DNA from: Bacteriovoracaceae bacterium
Lineage (GTDB): Bacteria; Bdellovibrionota; Bacteriovoracia; Bacteriovoracales; Bacteriovoracaceae
Assembly: GCA_024711325.1 (NCBI GenBank)
Contig: JANJTC010000005.1
Coordinates: forward strand, 1,268,172-1,332,171
Direction of reading: 5' to 3'
DNA length: 64,000 nt
Shown here: piece after piece, positions 26,093-35,239 of the stretch
Layout of the letters: each line of letters begins with the position of its first letter
How positions within the stretch are numbered: the stretch's first letter is position 1
The notes under the pieces: generated by a model
What the model was told of the DNA's origin: nothing
The model's input: the letters and a program-made list of their open reading frames with translations, nothing else
Database searches by the model: none
Translations under genes and position numbers: made by a program

Positions 26093-26721
26093 TCTTCTTC
26101 AAAATGCACGTCTTCTGAAATCATGACCCCATCAACCATCCGTTCTGAGCGCTCTTCAATAAAGCCAAACTGGATAGGTTCAAGCCCTTCAAAGACTTCT
26201 TCAAAGGCAATGGTAATGGTCGTAGGAGAGATTTCCATCAATGTATTGAGGTAATAATCTTTTCCAAAGAGCGAAATGGCCTGTTGGTCGTCGGTAACAT
26301 GACGGAAGTCGGATTCATCTATTAAAGGATTATGAGAGGTGTTTTTAACAATGATAGCACCCTGAATCTTTTCCTTAGGAAGGTCTTTTGTCACGCCCCA
26401 AGTTGCAAGCGGGAAGTAATCCAGATGAAAAGTTGAATTCCCATAGGCAAGGCGTCTGGGAATCAGCAGGCGGTTCATGAACTTACGAGTTGTCTCATCC
26501 TTGGCCTTGCGGGCCAATTTTTCCGCCAACATGGAATCCTCAATACGGATGATGTAATGCCCCGGATTCTTGGTCGAGCGGAACAGGATATACTGAAAAG
26601 CTATACTAAAGAGGGTAAAGAGCTTTTGCTGGTCCAGGTGAATATGCTTGGCCGGTGATTCAACTAAGGTTTTGACGGCTTCGTAGAGGGTTGATTTATC
26701 TAGATCTTTCTTACTGTTCAT
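26089..26721 (-). CDS. Conserved-looking hypothetical protein
   Basis: The 210-residue protein has no signal peptide, membrane helix or known motif. It is mixed alpha/beta, with an acidic C-terminus (ERMVDGVMISEDVHFEED). The coding frame has codon use like its neighbours. It starts 148 bases from the fusA start and is divergent from it, with fusA's promoter in the gap. The stop CTAA is shared with the MORN gene. I cannot assign a function. Confidence 0.6.
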   Translation of the reverse strand: MNSKKDLDKSTLYEAVKTLVESPAKHIHLDQQKLFTLFSIAFQYILFRSTKNPGHYIIRIEDSMLAEKLARKAKDETTRKFMNRLLIPRRLAYGNSTFHLDYFPLATWGVTKDLPKEKIQGAIIVKNTSHNPLIDESDFRHVTDDQQAISLFGKDYYLNTLMEISPTTITIAFEEVFEGLEPIQFGFIEERSERMVDGVMISEDVHFEED

Positions 26722-26790
26722 ATTCAGAAATTTCGTTCAAAAATCGGCTTTTGGCAACAAGCAAAAAGCTCTTCTAAGCATGGAAAAAAA

Positions 26791-26820
26791 TTGACGAAAG
26801 CGGGACCCTTCATTTATGAT
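26791..26820 (+). promoter_or_regulatory. Sigma-70 type promoter of fusA
   Basis: TTGACG (26791-26796) and TATGAT (26815-26820), each one mismatch from consensus, are separated by 18 bases. Initiation near 26827 gives a leader of about 43 bases with GGAG before the ATG at 26870. This is the best sigma-70 candidate in the window, as expected for an abundant translation factor. Confidence 0.65.
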
Positions 26821-26869
26821 GCAGGCTAAAATTTTTTAATAGAACCTCTAACACCATTTTGGAGTGAAG

Positions 26870-29038
26870 ATGATTGACAAGAACTTGGCCAAAACCAGAA
26901 ATATTGGTATTTCGGCCCACATTGACTCAGGTAAGACAACTCTATCTGAACGTATTCTTTTCTACTGTTCTAAGATTCACAAAATCGAAGACGTGAAAGG
27001 CGGCGGCGCTGGGGCAACCATGGATCACATGGACCTTGAGCGTGAAAAAGGTATTACTATTACTTCAGCAGCTACAACTGTTGAATGGGTTGGGATTGAT
27101 AAGCAAGGTATCACTTATTCTGAAGGTGATCAGAAATCAATCAAGGTTAACCTTATCGATACTCCGGGACACGTGGATTTCACAGTGGAAGTTGAGCGTT
27201 CTCTTCGAGTTCTTGATGGAGCGATCCTGGTTATCTGTTCAGTTGCAGGCGTTCAATCTCAGTCAATCACGGTTGACCGTCAGATGAAGCGTTACCGCGT
27301 TCCTCGTATGGCCTTCTTAAACAAGATGGACCGTATGGGTGCTAATCCTTACAACGGTGTTAAGGCCCTTCGTGAAAAACTAAATCACAATGCAGTTCTT
27401 ATGCAGCTTCCAATTGGTTCTGAAGAGAACTTCAAAGGTGTTATCGATCTAATTAGCATGAAAGCTTATTACTTTGATGGCGATAACGGTGAGTTCGTTC
27501 GTGAAGAAGCTATTCCTTCTGAGCTAGCTGATCAGGCCGCTTCTGCTCGTGAAGAGATGTTGGATGTTGTTTCAGCTTTTGACGATTCAATGATGGAGGC
27601 CATCCTTGAAGGTCAGGAAGTTTCTGAAGAGCAAATCCACTCTGCAGTAAGAAAAGGTGTTAACACTCTTTCTTTCACACCAGTATTTCTTGGTTCTGCT
27701 TTCAAAAATAAAGGCGTTCAGTTACTTCTTAACGCTGTTGCTCGTTATTTACCTTCTCCAGTAACGGCAGAGAAGTCTAAAGCGATCGATTCTACTACAG
27801 GCGATAAAGTTGAACTTCTTCCAGAATTCGATAAGCCGCTTGTTTGTATGGCGTTCAAGATCACTGATGAGCAGTTCGGCCAGTTAACTTATACTCGTAT
27901 TTATCAAGGTACCCTGAATAAAGGTGATACTTTGATCAACACTCGTACGAAGAAGAGAACTCGTATCGGTCGTATCGTTCGTATGAACTCTAACGACAGA
28001 GAAAATATCGATTCAGCATCAGCTGGTGACATCATTGCCATGATTGGTGTTGATTGTGCTTCCGGTGATACTTTTGTTGCTGAAGATGGAAACATGGAGC
28101 ACCTGTCTTGCGAAGGTATGCACGTGCCAATTCCAGTTATCGAACTATCAATCAAAGCTAAAGATAAAGATGCTCAGGCCCGTATGTCTAAAGGCCTTCA
28201 GCGCTTTATTAAAGAAGATCCTACTTTCCACCTGTTCACAGATGAAGAGTCAGGCGAAACACGTATCGCTGGTATGGGTGAGCTTCACCTTGAAATTTAT
28301 GTTGAACGTCTTAAGCGTGAATATAAAGCTGAAGTTGAAGTGGGCGCTCCTCAGGTTAACTACCGTGAAACTATCCGCGGTGAAGCTAAGTTTGAATACA
28401 CTCATAAAAAACAAACCGGTGGTTCTGGTCAATTTGCAAAAGTTGCAGGTGTGATCAAGCCTCTTGCTGCTGATAGAAAAGAGCGTGAAGATCAGGTCTT
28501 CCGTTTTGTTAACGAAATCCGTGGTGGTGTAATTCCTAACGAATTTATTCCTTCATGTGACAAAGGTTTCAATGACGTTATGAACAAGGGACCTCTTGCA
28601 GCGTTCCCAGTGATTGACGTTGAAGCTTACTTACAAGATGGTCAGTACCATGATGTGGATTCATCAGATATGGCGTTCCGTATTGCTGCTCGTATGGCAA
28701 TGAGAGATGCTATTAAAAATGCACAGCCAATCCTTCTTGAGCCAATCATGAAAGTTGAAGTTGAAACTCCACAAGACTATCAAGGTTTTGTTATCGGAGA
28801 TCTATCTTCTCGTCGTGGTGTGATCTTAGGATCTGAAAACACTGAAACTGGAGACGCGATCATTAATGCTCACGTTCCTCTTTCTGAAATGTTTGGCTAT
28901 GCAACTGTTCTTCGTTCAGGTACGGCCGGTAAAGCTGGTTACTCAATGGAGTTTGCTAAGTACGAACCATGTCCTTCTCATGTTCAAGAGAAAGTGATGA
29001 TTGCTCGTAAAGACAAGCTCAATGAGCGTGCTGAATAA
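26870..29038 (+). CDS. fusA: Translation elongation factor G
   Basis: The 722-residue GTPase has P-loop AHIDSGKTT, switch [22 protein letters not shown], and the full set of EF-G domains through [15 protein letters not shown]. It catalyses ribosomal translocation. The segment before switch II is longer than in E. coli EF-G ([20 protein letters not shown]), and the overall sequence resembles the mitochondrial-like spdEFG1 group found in spirochaetes, planctomycetes and delta-type bacteria; that grouping is from memory. ATG 26870 is chosen over GTG 26864, which lies in the Shine-Dalgarno GGAGTG. Codon usage is visibly biased (many CGT, CTT, GGT). It is monocistronic with a clear terminator. Confidence 0.96.
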   Translation: MIDKNLAKTRNIGISAHIDSGKTTLSERILFYCSKIHKIEDVKGGGAGATMDHMDLEREKGITITSAATTVEWVGIDKQGITYSEGDQKSIKVNLIDTPGHVDFTVEVERSLRVLDGAILVICSVAGVQSQSITVDRQMKRYRVPRMAFLNKMDRMGANPYNGVKALREKLNHNAVLMQLPIGSEENFKGVIDLISMKAYYFDGDNGEFVREEAIPSELADQAASAREEMLDVVSAFDDSMMEAILEGQEVSEEQIHSAVRKGVNTLSFTPVFLGSAFKNKGVQLLLNAVARYLPSPVTAEKSKAIDSTTGDKVELLPEFDKPLVCMAFKITDEQFGQLTYTRIYQGTLNKGDTLINTRTKKRTRIGRIVRMNSNDRENIDSASAGDIIAMIGVDCASGDTFVAEDGNMEHLSCEGMHVPIPVIELSIKAKDKDAQARMSKGLQRFIKEDPTFHLFTDEESGETRIAGMGELHLEIYVERLKREYKAEVEVGAPQVNYRETIRGEAKFEYTHKKQTGGSGQFAKVAGVIKPLAADRKEREDQVFRFVNEIRGGVIPNEFIPSCDKGFNDVMNKGPLAAFPVIDVEAYLQDGQYHDVDSSDMAFRIAARMAMRDAIKNAQPILLEPIMKVEVETPQDYQGFVIGDLSSRRGVILGSENTETGDAIINAHVPLSEMFGYATVLRSGTAGKAGYSMEFAKYEPCPSHVQEKVMIARKDKLNERAE

Positions 29039-29060
29039 TCGTTCTTAAAAGACTTATTCA

Positions 29061-29091
29061 AAAAGGCCGGAGTTTTCTCCGGCCTTTTTTT
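29061..29091 (+). terminator. Rho-independent terminator of fusA
   Basis: GGCCGGAG (29065-29072) pairs perfectly with CTCCGGCC (29077-29084) around a TTTT loop, extended by A/T pairs, then followed by a run of seven T. It is a textbook intrinsic terminator 24 bases after the EF-G stop. Confidence 0.92.
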
Positions 29092-29152
29092 ATCTATTTA
29101 CTTCCAGCTTAAATCATATTAGTTTTACTTATATATACTATAAGGTAGACAT

Positions 29153-30043
29153 ATGATTGAAACTTCTATGCTTCAGGTTCTCATCGCTCTCTCTCAAAAC
29201 GAGAATATCTCTAAGGCCGCTGAGGAGCTCCATGTTACCCAGAGTGCTGTTTCTCAGGCCTTAAAAAATCTTGAAAGCAAAGTGGGGTTTCCGGTAATTA
29301 CCCGCCAGGGGAAATCTGTCATCCTGACTGATAATGGAATTCGTCTGGCCAAAGTGGCCAAGCAGTATGTTAAGCGTATTGAAGAGACTATTGAACAGAT
29401 CCATTTAGAAAATCATGAAATTAAGGGCAAGTTGCACGTAGGATCTCTTTATGGTCTGGGTAAAACCTGGCTCTCATCCCGGATGCTGGATTTCCTTTCT
29501 ACTTACCCAGAACTTGAAGTCAGGCTTTCCATGGATTTTCCTGAAACGATAATTAAGAAATTTGAACAGCATGATATCGACTGCCTAATCATGCCGGAGC
29601 ATTTGGTGCCGGCCTTTGCAGAAAAACTTGATCTTCATGCGGAACACACGAATTTGGTATTCTCTGATAAATTCAACATTACGGCACAGACTGATTTAAA
29701 AGACATATTGGGGATGCCGATCATCTTCTACGAAACGAATGATCCAAATTTCTATCGCTGGTGTCGGGAGAAGTTTGGGGTAGTACCCAGAAACATTAAA
29801 CCTCGTCTGGTAGTGAATTCTTTTGGTCAGATGCTTCAAGCGGTCAATGAGGGGTTGGGTATTGCAGTTGTTCCCACTCATGTCTTGAAGCGCTCTCACA
29901 TTAAATCCAAGCTTAAAACTGCCGGTAAGGATTTTGAGACCTTTAGCAATAAGGTATCCTTTGCTTTTCATGCTGATGAGGCCCAAAGTTATAAGATTAA
30001 AGAGCTTTATAAGTTTTTATTAGAGGCAGTCAAAGATCTCTGA
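29153..30043 (+). CDS. LysR-family transcriptional regulator
   Basis: The 296-residue protein has an N-terminal winged helix-turn-helix (ISKAAEELHVTQSAVSQALKN) and a periplasmic-binding-protein-like effector domain (about 90-290, starting GKLHVGSLYGLGKTWL). The length is normal for LysR regulators. It is preceded by AAGG and a TATACT-like -10. There is no divergent target gene next to it. The last codons and the stop lie within the left arm of a long inverted repeat (30032-30262), so the 3' end may have been shaped by that element. The effector is unknown. Confidence 0.9.
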   Translation: MIETSMLQVLIALSQNENISKAAEELHVTQSAVSQALKNLESKVGFPVITRQGKSVILTDNGIRLAKVAKQYVKRIEETIEQIHLENHEIKGKLHVGSLYGLGKTWLSSRMLDFLSTYPELEVRLSMDFPETIIKKFEQHDIDCLIMPEHLVPAFAEKLDLHAEHTNLVFSDKFNITAQTDLKDILGMPIIFYETNDPNFYRWCREKFGVVPRNIKPRLVVNSFGQMLQAVNEGLGIAVVPTHVLKRSHIKSKLKTAGKDFETFSNKVSFAFHADEAQSYKIKELYKFLLEAVKDL

Positions 30044-30262
30044 ACTGCCCGACTTGAGTGGTGTTTGTTCAAAAGAGAAAGTCTTTCTCACGCCTCAAAT
30101 CATAAAGTTATATTCATAAAATATGGTGTACGTTGTGACATTCCGGGAAACAAGTTTCCCGGAATGCTTTTTCGAATGGTTATCTCATAGGAATCAATAA
30201 CTTTTAGAGGACGAAAAGGCATAATCAACACCACTCAAGTGGGGCAGTTTCAAAGATCTTTA
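30032..30262. repeat. Long imperfect inverted repeat (fold-back element, MITE-like)
   Basis: The arms at about 30033-30066 and 30228-30261 are reverse complements over about 35 bases with a few mismatches and one indel; ACTTGAGTGGTGTT at the left matches AACACCACTCAAGT at the right exactly. Further inside, TAAAGTTAT (30103-30111) opposes ATAACTTTTA (30197-30206), and the centre is the perfect 13-bp hairpin at 30139-30166. The whole 230 bases could fold as one long stem. It fills most of the gap between the LysR and CCA genes, which otherwise holds nothing. No coding potential or target-site duplication was recognised. Confidence 0.65.
30139..30171 (+). terminator. Strong hairpin with T-run at the centre of the fold-back element
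   Basis: CATTCCGGGAAAC (30139-30151) pairs perfectly with GTTTCCCGGAATG (30154-30166), followed by CTTTTT. It would terminate transcription from the LysR gene. Confidence 0.75.
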
Positions 30263-30342
30263 GAACATGTGCTTTGCGCAAGTTTGATAAAATGATTTCC
30301 AAAGATTTTATAGTTTCCCATAATAGGTAAGCGAGGATCTTT

Positions 30343-31530
30343 GTGAATTTTGACCGAAAAAAATTTGAATCTCAACTGCCATCATCTTTTCATCCAGTCT
30401 TAGATGAACTTCTACATTTTGGTTTTATCCCAACCCTCGTCGGTGGAAGCATCCGGGATTTTTTTATGTCTGGGAAGTTGGGAAGAGATTGGGATGTTGA
30501 GCTCAGTCATCAGACCATTGCTTTTAATAAAAATCAGTGGAAAGAACTTGGTAAGGCCTTATCTCAATTCGGCCGGATAACTTTTCTTTCCTATGACATA
30601 ATCCGGCTGGATATGGATCACTTCCAGATGGAGTTTTCACCTCCACGAATTGAAACTTTTATAGAAGACGTTCATCATCACTCAAATTTTACCGTCGAAT
30701 TTGATTTTAAGCTTCCTTTTGAAGAATCCATTAAGAGGAGAGATTTCACTCTTAATGCCATGGGGGTCAGGTTTAATTCAAAAAAAGAATGGGAGTTTTT
30801 GGATCCTTCACAAGGACTCCGGCATCTTCATGGTAAGCTCCTTCATCCAGTGGGAAAAGACTTCGGCAAAGATCCGGTTCGTTTTTTAAGGGCCGTGCGG
30901 TTTGGCCTGAAATATGGCCTTAGCTATTCTTCCGAGCTCAGAAAGATCATGGCCGGGATGAAGCTGCAAGATATCTCAGGGGCCTACTTTTGGAGTGAAA
31001 TGCAAAAATCGGGAAATCCTTTGGGTTTCCTGGGGAAAATGATGAGTGAAGGGGAATCTCATCCGGAGCTCAGGCTGCCTATTGAGAGCACCCAGATTCA
31101 CAAATTAAAACAAGTAGAGAAGTATTTAACCAGTCCTGAGCGGCAAGAGTCGTGGTTGATTGCTCTGGAATGGGCGGATATTTCCTGTGAAGCGTGGAGA
31201 GCATTTTTTGGTCTAAGTTCTGATACTTGCCGCAGGCTTGCCCGCTGGGCCCAAACTTCCAAAGCTTTTCAAGTTCTACTTCCGGAAGCCTTTCATGGAG
31301 AGTTTGAAGAGGTGAGGGATAAAGAGAACTTTGAAAAACTTTTTGACTGGTACTTCACGACCAAACAGCTCCTGCAAAAAAATCCGGATTTACCGCTTAT
31401 GAAGATGATCGAAGACTATCTTCCGGAGTGGATTCATCTTTATCGTTTTGAGGCCCCAAAGGATGTCAAACACATTGATCCGCCATTTAGGGCCAAGTAT
31501 CAGGTTTGGAACTTATGTCAGCGCTTATAA
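30343..31530 (+). CDS. cca: tRNA nucleotidyltransferase / poly(A) polymerase family
   Basis: The 395-residue class II nucleotidyltransferase has the signature LVGGSIRDF, the metal-binding DWDVEL, the template-like RRDFTLNAMGV, DPSQGLRHL and DPVRFLRAVRFGLKYG. It adds or repairs the CCA end of tRNAs; a poly(A) polymerase role is an alternative in this family. No HD domain was recognised. Translation starts at GTG 30343, eight bases after GAGG. The GNAT gene overlaps its 3' end by 16 bases and is probably coupled. Confidence 0.88.
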   Translation: MNFDRKKFESQLPSSFHPVLDELLHFGFIPTLVGGSIRDFFMSGKLGRDWDVELSHQTIAFNKNQWKELGKALSQFGRITFLSYDIIRLDMDHFQMEFSPPRIETFIEDVHHHSNFTVEFDFKLPFEESIKRRDFTLNAMGVRFNSKKEWEFLDPSQGLRHLHGKLLHPVGKDFGKDPVRFLRAVRFGLKYGLSYSSELRKIMAGMKLQDISGAYFWSEMQKSGNPLGFLGKMMSEGESHPELRLPIESTQIHKLKQVEKYLTSPERQESWLIALEWADISCEAWRAFFGLSSDTCRRLARWAQTSKAFQVLLPEAFHGEFEEVRDKENFEKLFDWYFTTKQLLQKNPDLPLMKMIEDYLPEWIHLYRFEAPKDVKHIDPPFRAKYQVWNLCQRL

Positions 31531-32042
31531 TTCCCTATGAGCAGATTAAAAATGATCCGCTTATTTTGGAGCAAATCCGGGCCATCTTTTTTGAGAGTTC
31601 TACCAAAAAAGAATTTAAGGATGCCGCTGATAGAGAAGCCTTCTATGATAAATATCTGGGTTTTTATTTAAACCATTATCCGGAACTCGCCTGGGTGGCG
31701 GCGGACGATAAGGTTTTGGGTTACGTCGTGGCCGCATCTTCTTCTGAGGGAGATGACCTTATGAGTATACAGCCCCATTTAAAAGAGTTTCAAAGCTACT
31801 TTGAAACTTATCCTGCCCATCTGCATATAAATTGTCATCACGACTCAAGGGGTAAAGGAATTGGTGGACTCTTGGTTAAGGCAGTCGAGAAGAGTCTTAA
31901 AGCTAGGAATATTAAAGGTGTGCATATTATGACTGGGCCTGATGCACTCAATAAAAAATTCTATTTAAAACTTGGTTTTGACTTTGAAGTCTTGAAAGAT
32001 TTTCATGCTTCCCCGATTCTTTTCATGGGTAAGAGTTTGTAG
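31515..32042 (+). CDS. GNAT-family N-acetyltransferase
   Basis: The 175-residue protein shows the GNAT acetyl-CoA loop (SRGKGIGGLLVKAVE, RGKGIG matching the Q/RxxGxG/A motif) and the following strand-helix LGFDFEVL. An in-frame TTG at 31506 is possible, but ATG 31515 is the better start. It overlaps the end of cca. It acetylates an amine on an unknown acceptor, with no substrate clue from neighbours. Confidence 0.85.
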   Translation: MSALIIPYEQIKNDPLILEQIRAIFFESSTKKEFKDAADREAFYDKYLGFYLNHYPELAWVAADDKVLGYVVAASSSEGDDLMSIQPHLKEFQSYFETYPAHLHINCHHDSRGKGIGGLLVKAVEKSLKARNIKGVHIMTGPDALNKKFYLKLGFDFEVLKDFHASPILFMGKSL

Positions 32043-32113
32043 GAGAATAAACTTTGACAGACTTAGTCAGCGAATCTTAACCTAAACCTTAGACTTTTGA
32101 ATGGTAGGTTCCG

Positions 32114-33259
32114 ATGAAGACATTGATGTTCTTTGCTTCACTTATATTTGCAGGCCAGCTTCTGGCCGAAGTCACTCCTACGCAACGTTTATATCAAAGC
32201 CTGAATTTTGCAGATGATCTGGAATTTAAAAACCTGGACCTCGCTATTGAACGCCAGCTTAAGTCTTATGAGAACCGAAGCCTGAAGGGAACGATTAAGT
32301 TCGGTTCTAAGTACTATCCGAAAACTGTTTTAAAAGATTCCTTGGTACTGCTTAAGACCTTAACTACAGAAGCTCGGCTGTGCCTAAAAAGTAATCCGGA
32401 AAATCTGTGCCTGAATGCTTTTAATCAGGAAGTAAACGCGAAGTTTGCTCTCTACATTCCGCTACCCGGTAAAAGAGAGCCGGGTTATCGGACTAAGAAT
32501 TCTACTAAATTTACTTCGTATTATTCTCCTGATCTGCATGGTTCACGAGTACCAACGGAGCGTTTTAAACGGGCCATTTACCGGAAACCGGATCAGCCTT
32601 CTGAACAAAACCATACCCGAGTGGCGATTGATTATCAGGGAGCTCTCGCTGGGAAGGGGTATGAAATTTTTTGGGTAGAAGAATCTTTTTATGATCTTTA
32701 TCTCTTGCACGTCCAAGGTGGTGGAAGAATCAATATCTTTAATCCAGATGGGTCCAAAGAAGTGAAGTACCTGAGTTATGATGGGAAAAACACCCGCAGT
32801 TTTCAGATGATTTACAAGTATATGATTGAGAAGGGTTATCTTAAACCGGATAATGCCGGAATCCCGGGTCAAAGAAAATTTTTGGAAGAAAATCCAGATA
32901 AAGAAGAAGAGATTTTCGGTTCTTGTCCGTCGTATGTCTATTTTAAAGAATCGAGTGAGGAGCCGGTTGGGCTGGATAATATCCCTCTGACTGAAGGTCG
33001 CTCGCTTGCGATTGATTCGCGGGTTTATAAAACCATGGGGATGATTAATTTTGTTAAGACGGTTAAGGCCTCACACGTGGATGAAAGTGGAAAAGTCGTG
33101 AAAGTTCCTTTCTCACGTTTTTTTATTGCTCAGGACACCGGTGGCGCTATTCGTGGCAATGCCAGATGTGATCTGTATTTTGGTTATGGGCCGCTCGCCG
33201 AGCTTACCGCTTACAATATGAATGAGCAGGGCGAGCAGTACTTTCTCATTCAGAAATAA
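32114..33259 (+). CDS. mltA: Membrane-bound lytic murein transglycosylase A-like
   Basis: The 381-residue protein has a signal peptide (MKTLMFFASLIFAGQLLA) with no lipobox cysteine, the MltA domain (FTSYYSPDLHGSR, LLHVQGGGRI) and the C-terminal 3D domain (FFIAQDTGGAIRGNARCDLYFG). The acids in QDTGGAI and ARCDLYFG are the conserved 3D-domain aspartates, one being catalytic in MltA. It cleaves the MurNAc-GlcNAc bond of peptidoglycan with anhydro-ring formation. A TTGACA at 32054-32059 upstream could be its -35 box. Lack of the lipobox suggests a soluble periplasmic enzyme. Confidence 0.92.
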   Translation: MKTLMFFASLIFAGQLLAEVTPTQRLYQSLNFADDLEFKNLDLAIERQLKSYENRSLKGTIKFGSKYYPKTVLKDSLVLLKTLTTEARLCLKSNPENLCLNAFNQEVNAKFALYIPLPGKREPGYRTKNSTKFTSYYSPDLHGSRVPTERFKRAIYRKPDQPSEQNHTRVAIDYQGALAGKGYEIFWVEESFYDLYLLHVQGGGRINIFNPDGSKEVKYLSYDGKNTRSFQMIYKYMIEKGYLKPDNAGIPGQRKFLEENPDKEEEIFGSCPSYVYFKESSEEPVGLDNIPLTEGRSLAIDSRVYKTMGMINFVKTVKASHVDESGKVVKVPFSRFFIAQDTGGAIRGNARCDLYFGYGPLAELTAYNMNEQGEQYFLIQK

Positions 33260-33266
33260 TTTTAAA

Positions 33267-34037
33267 TTAAGCTAAATTATCCGAATCAAAGAACATGGTT
33301 TGAAGGTTCGGAAAATCTTTTTGGACCCTGTTCATTAGTGCCAGCGTTCCAAAGCGTTCTGTGGCGTGATGTCCTCCGGCAAAATAATGCACACCTGCTT
33401 CAATGGAATCATGCCAGTTATATTCGGAGATTTCTCCCGTGATATAAGCATCCAATCCATCTTCCATAGCGCGGAACCATTCGTTGTTGGCCCCACCAGT
33501 GATGATACCCACACTCTTAATATTATCAGTCCCGTTGGGTGTAGCGAGTATGACCGGATGTTTTAAAATTTGCTCAAGGGATATTTTAAGTTCCAGCGCC
33601 GTAACGGAATGGGTGAATTCACCTTTAGTACCAAGGTACTGGCGTTTATAAAGTGCAAATGGTGTGAGATTAATTAAATTCAACTCCTGAGCAAGTGCGA
33701 CAGCATTCCCAACTTCAGCATGAGCATCCAGAGGTAAGTGGTAGGCAAAAAGATTGAGCTCATTTTTGACGGCAAGTTTTACGCGTTCTCCCCAGGCCCC
33801 AGTGATGGGACGGGCCCCTTGATGCTTCCAGAAAATACCATGATGCACGACAAGACCGTCAGCACCCCATTCTAAGGCCTTTGTCAGTGAGTCCTGAGTC
33901 GCAGAAACTGCAAAACCCAGGCGCTTGATACTCTTTTTACCTTCAATCTGTAGACCATTTGGCGCATAGTCTTCGTAACTTAAAGTATCAAGTAATGTCT
34001 TGAAATATTGGATGAGGTTATTTTGTGACTCTGCCAT
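33267..34037 (-). CDS. Nif3-like dinuclear metal-centre protein
   Basis: The 256-residue protein has the NIF3/YbgI pattern: YAPNGLQIEG, metal-binding VVHHGIFWKHQG, AYHLPLDAH, GGANNEW and AGGHHATERFG. The paired histidines and the late ATE glutamate bind two metal ions in a ring-shaped hexamer. It is annotated in databases as GTP cyclohydrolase 1 type 2, but biochemical function is uncertain. It is convergent with mltA and divergent from the aldolase gene. Confidence 0.92.
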   Translation of the reverse strand: MAESQNNLIQYFKTLLDTLSYEDYAPNGLQIEGKKSIKRLGFAVSATQDSLTKALEWGADGLVVHHGIFWKHQGARPITGAWGERVKLAVKNELNLFAYHLPLDAHAEVGNAVALAQELNLINLTPFALYKRQYLGTKGEFTHSVTALELKISLEQILKHPVILATPNGTDNIKSVGIITGGANNEWFRAMEDGLDAYITGEISEYNWHDSIEAGVHYFAGGHHATERFGTLALMNRVQKDFPNLQTMFFDSDNLA

Positions 34038-34103
34038 GGTGATTCCTTTTCAATGAGTTCTCATTTTAATACAATTTTTACGTCTTAAACAAAGGATTCG
34101 ACG

Positions 34104-35168
34104 ATGAAATTCAAACCCGGTCTCGTCTATGGTTCAGCTTTAACTGATCTTTATCAATACGCTAAAGAAAATAAATTCGCACTTCCGGCAGTAAACGTCA
34201 TTGGAACGAATTCAGTCAATGGTGTCCTTGAAACGGCCAAGGCCATGAATTCTCCAGTGATCATCCAGTTCTCTAATGGTGGTGGTCAATTCTATGCAGG
34301 CAAAAGCTTAAAGCTTGCTAATGATAAAGCGGCGGCCTTAGGGGCCATCTCAGGTGCTCAGCATATTCAACTCATGGCCGAGCACTATGGTGTTCCTGTC
34401 ATCATTCATACTGATCACGCGGCCAAGAAACTTCTGCCGTGGATTGATCACATGCTGGATGCGGGTGAAGCTTTTTATAAGACTCATAAGAAACCATTAT
34501 TTTCCTCACACATGCTCGATCTCTCGGAAGAGTCTTTGGAAGAGAATGTGGAAATTTCTGCCAAGTACTTTAAGCGCATGAATGCCATTGAAACAGGCAT
34601 TGAAATTGAATTGGGAGTAACCGGCGGCGAAGAAGACGGGGTTGATAACTCTGATGTTGATAATTCGAAACTCTATACTCAACCGGAAGATGTGGCCTAT
34701 GCTTATACTCACTTACGTGAAGTCGGAGCGAATTTCACAGTTGCCGCTTCATTCGGGAATGTGCACGGTGTGTACAAGCCTGGGAATGTGAAGCTCAGCC
34801 CGGTAATTCTTAAAAACTCTAATGACTTTGTTCAGAAAAAATATGGGACGGGTGCTAAACCGGTATCTTTTGTTTTCCATGGAGGGTCTGGATCTCTTCA
34901 AAGTGAAATTCGTGAGGCCATTGATTATGGTGTGATCAAGATGAACATTGATACGGATATGCAATGGGCCTTCTGGGAAGGCATTAAGAATTTCTATGAA
35001 GATAAAAAGGGTTACTTGCAGGGCCAATTGGGTAATCCGGAAGGCCCTGAGTCCCCTAATAAAAAATACTACGATCCAAGAGTATGGCTCCGTAAAGGTG
35101 AGGAGAGTTTTGTTCTTCGCCTAAAAACTGCTTTCGAAGATTTGAATAACATTAATCGAAACGTTTAA
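34104..35168 (+). CDS. fbaA: Class II fructose-bisphosphate aldolase
   Basis: The 354-residue zinc aldolase has IIHTDHAAKKLLPW (catalytic Asp and zinc His), GVTGGEEDGVDN, AASFGNVHGVY and FHGGSGS for phosphate binding. The length is typical of class IIA (E. coli FbaA type). It splits fructose-1,6-bisphosphate into DHAP and glyceraldehyde-3-phosphate. It stands alone, with a terminator 13 bases after the stop that separates it from the urate genes. Confidence 0.96.
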   Translation: MKFKPGLVYGSALTDLYQYAKENKFALPAVNVIGTNSVNGVLETAKAMNSPVIIQFSNGGGQFYAGKSLKLANDKAAALGAISGAQHIQLMAEHYGVPVIIHTDHAAKKLLPWIDHMLDAGEAFYKTHKKPLFSSHMLDLSEESLEENVEISAKYFKRMNAIETGIEIELGVTGGEEDGVDNSDVDNSKLYTQPEDVAYAYTHLREVGANFTVAASFGNVHGVYKPGNVKLSPVILKNSNDFVQKKYGTGAKPVSFVFHGGSGSLQSEIREAIDYGVIKMNIDTDMQWAFWEGIKNFYEDKKGYLQGQLGNPEGPESPNKKYYDPRVWLRKGEESFVLRLKTAFEDLNNINRNV

Positions 35169-35180
35169 CTTGTAAATTTA

Positions 35181-35215
35181 ATGCATCCCCCTTTGTGGGG
35201 GATGTATCTTCTTTT
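35181..35215 (+). terminator. Hairpin terminator of fbaA
   Basis: ATGCATCCCCC (35181-35191) pairs with GGGGGATGTAT (35197-35207) around a short TTTGT loop, with one G-T wobble, followed by a T-rich tail. It separates the aldolase from the urate-oxidation genes. Confidence 0.75.
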
Positions 35216-35239
35216 GCCTTTCTTCATGCTGGGGTCTCA

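Noticed and set aside
28044..28454. 136-residue open frame inside fusA
   Set aside because: Shifted frame of a highly biased EF-G gene; leucine/lysine rich, no start signal.
33267..34037. Nif3-like protein as a true GTP cyclohydrolase in purine use
   Set aside because: Family members lack well-established cyclohydrolase activity and there is no folate context.
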